NCBI GenBank assembly: GCA_021613535.1
Contig: CP075493.1
Location: 15,252,001-15,316,000 of the forward strand
Source of the DNA: Adineta vaga
Taxonomy: Eukaryota > Rotifera
Reading direction: 5' to 3'
Length of the DNA: 64,000 nucleotides
How positions within the stretch are numbered: the stretch's first letter is position 1; each line of letters opens with the position of its first letter. The position numbers were made by a program, and so were the translations under genes. Shown here piece by piece: positions 56,562 to 64,000 of this stretch. Under the pieces are notes generated by a model, which had not been told where the DNA came from, did not search any database, and was given only the letters and a program-made list of their open reading frames with translations.

Positions 56562-58085
56562 ATGAAAAATTCGACAATACTATTTTTATTCATATTTTGT
56601 TTTACAAAATATGTGACTATTCAAGGACAAAATCCAATTGGTTTGAAAGTATCTGCTTCTTTTCGTGGTTTATTATTAGGGACTGAAGCTACTGTTGCTT
56701 ATCTACAACGTAATCCTGATCAAGGACAATATAATTCTCATATTATAAAAAATTATCAATTAATTGTACCTGGACTCGAATTAAAACCTGAACATATATG
56801 GCTTGGCGAAAATTTGTATAATTTTCGTGATTCAGATTGGCTTTTAGGTGCAACACCGAATACAACTGGATGGATACAACAAAATGGCATGCAATTACGT
56901 GGACATACATTAGTTTGGGCTTATGATCTGAGAATTCCTCGATGGTTATTAGATCTAGAGCCATTTATAACACCGGAGAAAGCGAAATCTTTATTACGTA
57001 ATTATATTCATACTGTTGTTGGTCGATATCGTGGAAAAATTCAATGGTGGGATGTAGTTAATGAATTAATATCAAGTTATAATAATACTCGTCCATTTAA
57101 TATAGCAGATTCATTTTGGTATCGAAAATTAGGTATTGACTTTGTTAAATATGCTTATATATTTGCTCATGAAGCTGATCCAGATGCAAAACTTTATTAT
57201 AATGATGATCGAATTCAAAAAGGAGGATTTCGAACTGATCGAGTACTTGATGTTATTGATTGGTTAAAATCAGAAAATGTTACTATTCATGGTATTGGAA
57301 TACAATGGCATATAAATATTTCAGAAGTTGTCACTCCAGGCGATGCACATTATCGAACTGCTCAACAAATTATTGATCGTAATCTTGATCTAATGGTAAC
57401 AGAACTTGATATAGCCATTCCAATGGTTGATCATCATCCTATTGATCCAAATGATATTCAAAAACAAGCTGTTCTCTATCGTTCTATTCTCGATTATGTG
57501 CTTCATTTTAATCCAAGAACTCCAGCATTACTTACATGGGGTTTCACAGATCGATACAGCTGGATTCCAGAATATTATAATTACACGGAAGGTTTTGCTT
57601 TACCATTAGATGCCAATTATCAACCTAAACCAGCATATTGGCAAATGCAAGAAGATTTAGCTCGTATTCTTTCAAATGGTGTTTATCGTCTTTCACCACG
57701 ATCACAACTAAACTCATGTCTTGGCCTGGCTGATAATAGTACAAGAAGTAAAGTACAACTTTATCAGGATACTTGTAATAATACAAATCAACAATGGAAT
57801 ATTACATGGCTTAATGATGGTACTTATCGATTTTCACCACATAGTGTTAATAATAGTGCTCTCAATAGTAATAATGTTACAGCATCGATAGGTACTGTCA
57901 CCACTTATGATTGGACAGGTAGTTTCGATCAAGAATGGGTTATTAGTCATCAAGAAAATGCTACATATCGTATTGGACCTCGTAATGCTTGGCAACGTGT
58001 ATTGGCTGTTGATCAAACATCAAATATTGTGATTATGAATTACACCAAAGATGAAGGACAATACTGGATTATTGCTAACAGTTAA
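56562..58085 (+). CDS. GH10 endo-beta-1,4-xylanase with ricin-type lectin domain
   Basis: Intronless, 507 aa from ATG 56562, chosen because it starts a good signal peptide (MKNSTILFLFIFCFTKYVTI). The GH10 barrel covers about residues 25-385: RGHTLVWAYD (strand 3), acid/base Glu168 in WWDVVNEL and nucleophile Glu281 in LMVTELDIAI, with LLTWGFTDRYSW near the end of the barrel. The C-terminal 110 residues resemble a ricin B/CBM13 trefoil (YRLSPRSQLNSCLGLAD, LYQDTCNNTNQQWNI). It would cleave xylan from plant or algal debris outside the cell. GH10 is mainly bacterial and fungal, so foreign origin is likely. Confidence 0.92.
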   Translation: MKNSTILFLFIFCFTKYVTIQGQNPIGLKVSASFRGLLLGTEATVAYLQRNPDQGQYNSHIIKNYQLIVPGLELKPEHIWLGENLYNFRDSDWLLGATPNTTGWIQQNGMQLRGHTLVWAYDLRIPRWLLDLEPFITPEKAKSLLRNYIHTVVGRYRGKIQWWDVVNELISSYNNTRPFNIADSFWYRKLGIDFVKYAYIFAHEADPDAKLYYNDDRIQKGGFRTDRVLDVIDWLKSENVTIHGIGIQWHINISEVVTPGDAHYRTAQQIIDRNLDLMVTELDIAIPMVDHHPIDPNDIQKQAVLYRSILDYVLHFNPRTPALLTWGFTDRYSWIPEYYNYTEGFALPLDANYQPKPAYWQMQEDLARILSNGVYRLSPRSQLNSCLGLADNSTRSKVQLYQDTCNNTNQQWNITWLNDGTYRFSPHSVNNSALNSNNVTASIGTVTTYDWTGSFDQEWVISHQENATYRIGPRNAWQRVLAVDQTSNIVIMNYTKDEGQYWIIANS

Positions 58086-59481
58086 GGGTGAGGATTAAGT
58101 TCATATTCACAATAAATTTCGACAAAGTGAACGTTATTACTTTTATCAATACATTTTTTAACTAGTAATGATTGAAAAAGATATTTTCATATCACAAGAA
58201 AGAAAGATAGTATGCTTACATGTATATTTGATTACCCAGTAAATTTATCCTCATATTACTTCTTTTCTAATTTCATCTAAATAGAATTTTACAAAAATAA
58301 AGCTAAATCTTGGATCATTGCTTATGTAAAGTTATTCGATTATCTTGTTCTTGATACAAAAATAGTTAACAGTTTTTGGTGCTCTGTAAAATTTGATCCT
58401 TTTAACAGTAAATGGATAGATTCTCACTGTTACCAAACACTAGTTGGCATTTTGAACAAGGAATTAGCAAAGAAAGAAGATAACATCGGGAAATTCATCG
58501 GAAATATAAAAAATTGGACATGAACGATGGAACATTGGTCATTAAAACAAATAATGATGAACAAATCAAATTAGTACTCGTGAAATGATAATGTTCGAAC
58601 TGGTTGCAAAAACCATCTTGAGGGTGTGGGTGCAAATGAGATTATAGAATCTACATCGACACCGTCAAATAGAACTAAACATATTTTATTGAATAAACGA
58701 ATTTGAAATATATTCATTCTTATCTTTTCTAATATTCACAATCAGTCGAATATTCTTGTTTGTGAAAGACAGATGATAGGAATATATTAGGTTATAGAAA
58801 GTTGTCTTGAATACATTTACTTTTTTTACCATACCACTTGACTTAATCTGACGTCAAATTGATTTAAATTAGCTTCTCAAAGTTCAAAAGTAACTTGTTA
58901 GAAAATTCTAATAAAGCCTATTTCAAATAAGAAAGAAGAAAGTCATGATAAAAATTTAATTAAAAATCTAATCTTGTTTCTTATATAGTCTGAAAATATG
59001 AAGAGAAAATTTTGTGCTGTCAATTTCATACAGAACAGAAAATGAGATCACTGCACGAAAGGTTAAACAGTTTTCAATATTATCGTTTACAAGTGACGTC
59101 AGTAGATAAATTATAAGCTGTGATAATAGCATTAACATACAAACTAAATGTGCATCATAGCAAGATCTCGATGACCTCGCAGCACAAAGATGTTTCATGA
59201 GTGAATTATTGATACTGCAAAATTATAATGCTTATTTGAAAATTTCAGAATGATATTCAATTGAAGAGCTTGTCAGTTTATTATATATGATTATAACAAT
59301 CATTTTGCTTTCTATAGCGGATTAGCTGCAGTAATGAAAATCATGGTTCCTTTTCTTATTCATATTGGAAAAAATTCTGTTTTCGTTCTTAAGGGTTTCA
59401 AAATCAAATAATTTATTTTATGACACATATTAGAACTGAAGAACAACATCAAGAAATATTCGTTGACAACGCATAAAAAGT
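58086..59481. other. Intergenic
   Basis: No gene supported. Contains hairpin 16 and a TTAAGGGTGAGG string right at the xylanase stop (58081-58093). Confidence 0.45.
58617..58668. repeat. Telomere-like hairpin 16
   Basis: Left arm CTTGAGGGTGTGGGTG, right arm CTACATCGACACCGTCAA, loop of about 20 nt. Right arm has several substitutions. Confidence 0.7.
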
Positions 59482-60435
59482 TTAGTTCATTGTTGATCGA
59501 GGTAAAATAACTCGTCGATTTCGTTGCCAAAAGAATAAATTGGATAGTTTTGTTTTTAAATTTGGCATTGCTATTAGAACACAAAATGGTACAATAATTG
59601 AAGGAACAAAAGTCAAATGTGTCAAAAATGGTGAATAAATACTACTTGCGAATGTTGGATAACCAGATGCTTGTATAATAGAAATAAGAATACTAGGTAA
59701 ATCAAAAATAATATAAGCACTTGATACTAATACAAGTTGTAATGTCATTTTTCGACAATGACGCCATGTCACAGCTTGTCTCATACGTCGTTTTTGTTTG
59801 ATAAATCGTAATAGAAGTGTAAGACTACAAATAGCAATCAAAAGAATTGGTATTGTATAATTTACATATGTATCATATGATTTTAACCAGTAAGGAACAT
59901 TGACATAGAGACAGATAGTACCACAACGGATTTTTACAGCAGCTAACGTTTGACCACAAGAATATATAAAAATCAAATAGAAAAAAAAGCATGGTGTATA
60001 TAAAGAAAAGAAGATTAATGGTAAATAATGAAAAACTAAACGTCGACGAAAGGTGGAAAGTAAATTTGAATGAAATACCAATATATGTCGTTCAAAAGAT
60101 GCCCAAAACATTAATGAAACAGCTCCATACCAGATTCCATGATCAACATATTGCCAAATAAGACAAAGTGCAGGAATAAATGGTGAAACATAATTAAGAC
60201 GAATATAATTTATTGTCATTGGTAAATCAATTGTAACAGTAAGAAAATTATAGAATAATAACATCAATATGACATGATTATGAAGATTTTTAATTGTATT
60301 TTTTTCACGAAGAATATGATAAAATACAAATAAATAACATGGAATAGATACGACTATACCGAATAGGAATAATGAAAATTGAATTTTAGGCCAAAATAAT
60401 GGAACATTTGATGTTGTTGGAAGAAAGTTTCCCAT
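59482..60435 (-). CDS. Rhodopsin-like 7TM receptor (ERH variant)
   Basis: Intronless, 317 aa from ATG 60435. Seven hydrophobic segments; TM3 ends FWASFERHILVFH, ICL2 STFRRRLVFH, ICL3 TWRHCRKMTLQL. Third member of the ERH set in this window. The C-terminal tail is short and basic (WQRNRRVILPRS). Ligand unknown. Confidence 0.85.
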   Translation of the reverse strand: MGNFLPTTSNVPLFWPKIQFSLFLFGIVVSIPCYLFVFYHILREKNTIKNLHNHVILMLLFYNFLTVTIDLPMTINYIRLNYVSPFIPALCLIWQYVDHGIWYGAVSLMFWASFERHILVFHSNLLSTFRRRLVFHYLPLIFFSLYTPCFFFYLIFIYSCGQTLAAVKIRCGTICLYVNVPYWLKSYDTYVNYTIPILLIAICSLTLLLRFIKQKRRMRQAVTWRHCRKMTLQLVLVSSAYIIFDLPSILISIIQASGYPTFASSIYSPFLTHLTFVPSIIVPFCVLIAMPNLKTKLSNLFFWQRNRRVILPRSTMN

Positions 60436-60662
60436 TTTGCTTTTTGAAATGATTTGTCTTGTTTCTAGACGATGAGAGTGACGAAGAAAGACTTCAGAAA
60501 TGAAGAAAAAAATATCTTTTCAAAATGACTTGTCACTGTTAAAAATACTGTCTTAATATGAAAGTTTAATTAGAAAATGGCTACAAAAATAGGTTGTAAG
60601 AGAAATAGATAATGACATCTTTAAAAGTGATAATCTGAAATGTAATTATTTTTCTTGAACAT

Positions 60663-60688
60663 CTTGACGGTGAGGGTGGATGTGGGTA
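60663..60688. repeat. Telomere-like half element
   Basis: CTTGACGGTGAGGGTGGATG and TGGG, with no C-rich arm nearby. Between the sulfatase stop and the receptor start. Confidence 0.5.
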
Positions 60689-60779
60689 TTTGAAAAATAG
60701 TATGTCCTTTCTTCTCCTTTCTTATTCTATATTCTTAAAAAAAGGACAAATATCAATAAAAATGGTCACATTCTGTGTT

Positions 60780-62617
60780 CTAAATCTCATCATGAGGAAC
60801 TAGCCAATATCGTAAACGAGCAACAGCATTTTGTATACGCTTAGATAAGACCAGATCAGAAGAATATCGAACAGACCAGCCATCTTCAGGAAGGATGACA
60901 CCGGTCTCAGCCTCATATATGAACCATGCTTCTACAAGTTCTTTCAATAGATCTTCTCGTTCATGAGCTATATTGATTAATTCTCCCTTGTCTTGAGATA
61001 AATCATACAATTCCCATTTTGCCGTATTCGATTCGTTTGGTACTAAGATGGCTTTATAATTTCCACGACGAATAGCACGTTCGCCAAACAATTCCCATCC
61101 TGAAAAATCGTATTCACTGTGTACATGCTTGTGTTCATCAGGATTAAGTAGGTATGGAATCCACGATTTTCCTCGCGGTGTCACGACAGTACGTTTGCGA
61201 AATGTTGTGCCTGGATGTGAGATATTTGCTAGTTCGAGGACAGTAGGTAGAATATCCATAACAGTCGTGAATTCATCAGTGATCTTTAAAGATGTATGCA
61301 ATTTGGGATAGTGTACAATTGCCGGACATCGAATACCACCTTCAGTAATATGACCTTTGACCATTCTACTAGGAGCAGTTGCTGTTTGAGCCCATCGCAA
61401 TCCATACGCGATAAACGAATCCTTATTGCCAATATTTTCATAGGTGTTATTAAAGAATTTGTCTGGATTCCATGTAGACGAGATCGGAATGCTATCTATA
61501 CTGGCACCCTCTGCTCCATTATCCGACATGAATAAGATGAATGTATTTTCGAATTGTTCACTTTCTTTCAGATAGTCTATAACACGTCCGATAGCAAAAT
61601 CCATACGATCAACCATGGCTGCATAGATTTCCATCGCTTTGGCACTATAAGCTTTTTCAGCGGGTGTGAGTTGTTTCCATTCTTCCTCTTCGGCTGGGTC
61701 ATCAGTTGGTGACGTAATATGAGAGGGTAGAAGACCTAGTTTACGTTGAGTTTCGAGTCGATTTTTACGTAGAACAAATGGACCATCATCGTATCTTCCT
61801 TTGTATTTAGCGATGATCTCGGCAGGCGCTTGAAGAGGCCAATGCGGAGCGGTAAAAGGAAGATAAGCAAAAAAGGGCTTCTTGTTTACTGCAGCATTGG
61901 ATTGTAAGCTTTTAATAAGTTCGGCAGCAAAATAATCGGACGAATAAAAGTTCTCGAGAGTTGCATAGTCAATATATGTGGAATTACGTACATAGACTGG
62001 TGGAAGAAATGATTCGGCAATTTCGTGAGCATAATGATTTCCAGCCCCGGGCAATAAGGAGAAACTATCCTCGAAACCACGTTTGGCTGGAGTTTGTTTA
62101 GGTGTTAGTCCTAGATGCCATTTACCACTCATTGTAGTAAAATAGCCAGCATCTTGCATAATTTCGGGTAGAGCAGCAACTCGATCGTTCAAGTAACCTT
62201 CGTATCCCGCTTTTCCTTGCCAAATATCCGGATGATTTATAATTTCTTCTGCCATTTGACCGAGACCAGCAATATGATGGTCGGTACCACTTAATAGCAT
62301 TGCTCGAGTGGGTGAACATGCCGAAGCCGTATGAAAATCGGTAAATCGAATTCCACCACTGGCTAGCATTTCAATATTTGGTGTGTTGATTTCACCACCG
62401 AACGGTGACGTATCGGACCAGCCAAGGTCATCAGCAACAATGATTAGAAAATTTGGTTTCTTCGTTATTTCTGACTGAGACGTTTCGGTCTTAGCCTGAG
62501 CATATCCTAGGAAAACACAAAATGTATAGGAAAGATAAAGCCGTAGGATGAAAACTTACTCATATGATCAATAGAAATAAAAAGAACGACCGAAATAATA
62601 AGGATCAACGATGACAT
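60780..62617 (-). CDS. Type I arylsulfatase
   Basis: Exon 1 62560-62617 (start, hydrophobic N-terminus MSSLILIISVVLFISI) and exon 2 60780-62506 join in frame over a 53-nt GT-AG intron, giving 594 aa. Metal-binding IIVADDLGWSD (about 43-53); sulfatase signature C-S-P-T-R with the formylglycine Cys near residue 83; GKWHLG (Lys148, His150); MSDNGAEG (Asp-Asn metal ligands near 350). All active-site elements are present. It hydrolyses sulfate esters, probably on polysaccharides, after Cys-to-formylglycine conversion in the ER. The long form with bacterial-style inserts (T-P-K-Q-T-P-A-K-R-G-F-E-D-S-F) resembles bacterial arylsulfatases, so foreign origin with later gain of a leader exon and intron is plausible. 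Confidence 0.92.
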
Positions 62618-63576
62618 GATGAACAACTCGTATACGGAGGCGAGTAAATAACCAATAAAATATGATATCTAAAACTATAGTAGGTAGATCAAAGACAGAT
62701 CGTTGGTCTTTATTAAACTTTTGCAGGACATATGATGCATAATAGAACTATAATGTTCTTTTATATTACCGTTCTCTAGTTTGAGTTGGTATAATATTTC
62801 GCGATAAAAAAAAGCAAAAAAGAATTCTCGTTTGTTGAGTACTGATTACAAGCAAGTAAAGCAAGTTAAAATGAAACAACTTATAACACGGTCATGTTCT
62901 TTTTATTCTTTTCTTTGACGAGATACTGTGATCCTCTTATATAACCATTGCAAATGATAACAAATGATTCATGAAACAGATATCGTCAGTGCATAGATAC
63001 TTTAACTTTCTGTCGATCGAATTACTTTAATCCAAAAAGAAAACACATTTCAACCTTTCTCTTTTATTTTAATTCAAAATGGCTACATCAAAACGTTATC
63101 ACAATCAAAAAGACAATTTTTTTTCTCTTTTAAGGCCCTCCCCTTAGAAAACCTCAAGATTCAGACTTTTAAACAATTTTATTCGATTTCTGATCAAAAA
63201 TCAAAAAGTGATGTCATTTCTTGAGGATGTGAAGTTTTATTCTAAATTGATTCAACGGTTTTCCTCAATGATAGAATAAAAGCTTTTTCATTGAAAAAAA
63301 TTCAAATCAATTTATGTTTTTCATGTTTTTTTCATTGATTTTCAAGAAGGAGAGTACGACTTAGGTGTTACTGACAATTCGGCATCTTTTCAAAACTTAT
63401 ATACCAACTTGTTTTCGTGTTCAAGTGTCCGCATTTTTTGCTTGATGATTTGATTAGCGAAGAAAGAGAAGAAATCATTTCATTCTATTTAAAAAAAAGA
63501 AGCGAATTCTTATTGATTTTTTTACAAAACACATATTCTTCAGTCACTTTCCTAATCAATTTTATTTAAAAAAAAC
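62618..63576. other. Intergenic
   Basis: AT-rich, no gene supported. A weak telomere-like half arm CTTGAGGATGTGAAG lies at 63220-63234. Confidence 0.45.
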
Positions 63577-64000
63577 TTATTCCTCTTTTTCGAAATCAAA
63601 CCGAATGATTCGATGATTTCCCCGATCTGAAACATAAAGATTTCCTTCAAAATCAAATGATAAACCTTGAAGATCATTCAATTGGTTTGATTCACTTCTT
63701 TCACCATTTCCACCAACAACAATCAAACCTTCTTCATCTCCTTCACACCATCGCATTATTCGATGATTCCCATAATCTGCCACATAGATTTGATTCCATT
63801 CATCAACAAACAATCCTTGAGGATAATTCAATTGATTGAGATTGTTTCCTTCACCATTTCCTCCAGCCACAACAATTCCTTCATTCGCATCTTTTCTCCA
63901 TTTCATTACACGATGATTATTCCAATCTGAAACATAAAGAGATTGATCTTTATCAACAAAGATGAAAGAAGGACGGTTCAGTTGATTTCCATTTCCATTT
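63577..64000 (-). CDS. NHL-repeat protein, C-terminal part
   Basis: The frame is open from the window edge to the stop at 63577. It shows three NHL units: VDKDQSLYVSDWNNHRVMKW, VDEWNQIYVADYGNHRIMRW and FDFEGNLYVSDRGNHRIIRF, with G-G-N-G-E-G/R linkers. Repeats are closer to each other than those of the 47945-49088 protein, and the linkers lack Cys. The start lies beyond the window. Confidence 0.85.
   Translation of the reverse strand, partial: NGNGNQLNRPSFIFVDKDQSLYVSDWNNHRVMKWRKDANEGIVVAGGNGEGNNLNQLNYPQGLFVDEWNQIYVADYGNHRIMRWCEGDEEGLIVVGGNGERSESNQLNDLQGLSFDFEGNLYVSDRGNHRIIRFDFEKEE

Overview
The window looks like bdelloid rotifer nuclear DNA (Rotaria or Adineta type). It is AT-rich, its genes have short GT-AG introns (mostly 45-110 nt), and TGTGGG-type motifs, the telomeric unit reported for bdelloids, recur through the intergenic DNA. 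Gene content agrees: ADP-ribosyltransferase/TPR, NHL-repeat, REJ and lineage-style rhodopsin-like receptor genes sit beside intron-poor genes of bacterial or fungal character (GNAT, GH71, GH10, sulfatase, 2OG oxygenase). The species call is inference; no marker gene is present.

Layout. 1-1134: secreted LamG protein on the minus strand, cut by the window edge. 2021-7860: a 12-exon NHL-NHL-REJ-GAIN gene that I could join in frame from start to stop (1699 aa). 8206-10992: Gly-rich protein. 12124-14587: ADP-ribosyltransferase-TPR gene with a one-base frameshift. 14.6-24.2 kb: gene-poor, holding a Penelope-like remnant, a two-exon 2OG-Fe(II) oxygenase, a foldback repeat, a 107-bp tandem array and a decayed DDE transposase. 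24.2-25.1 kb: GNAT acetyltransferase. 25.1-28.2 kb: no convincing gene. 28.2-42 kb: receptors (28.2, 36.7, 38.2, 40.2 kb; two of them broken), an NHL pseudogene, a derlin-like gene, a possible papain-fold protein, a small membrane protein, a membrane-anchored trypsin and an H-type lectin. 43.6-49.1 kb: GH71 glucanase, F-box protein and secreted NHL protein. 50.2-54.6 kb: a decayed paralogue of the 2-7.9 kb gene. 54.9-64 kb: two more receptors, a GH10 xylanase with a lectin domain, an arylsulfatase and an NHL gene cut by the window edge.

No operon-like cooperation is evident. The themes are secreted carbohydrate-acting enzymes and lectins, extracellular propeller proteins, and a dispersed set of single-copy receptors. 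This mix of foreign-type genes, retroelement debris and telomere-like repeats resembles what has been described for bdelloid subtelomeric DNA.

The most striking unexplained signal is a family of about 17 complete and at least 9 half or decayed hairpins. Each has a G-rich arm beginning CTTGAGGGTGTGGGTG, a 10-40 nt loop and a C-rich arm ending CCCACACCCTCAAG. They sit between genes, often just past a stop codon, once inside an intron, and at the broken ends of two receptor genes. Some copies share loop sequence, which points to a dispersed element family rather than independent telomere fusions.
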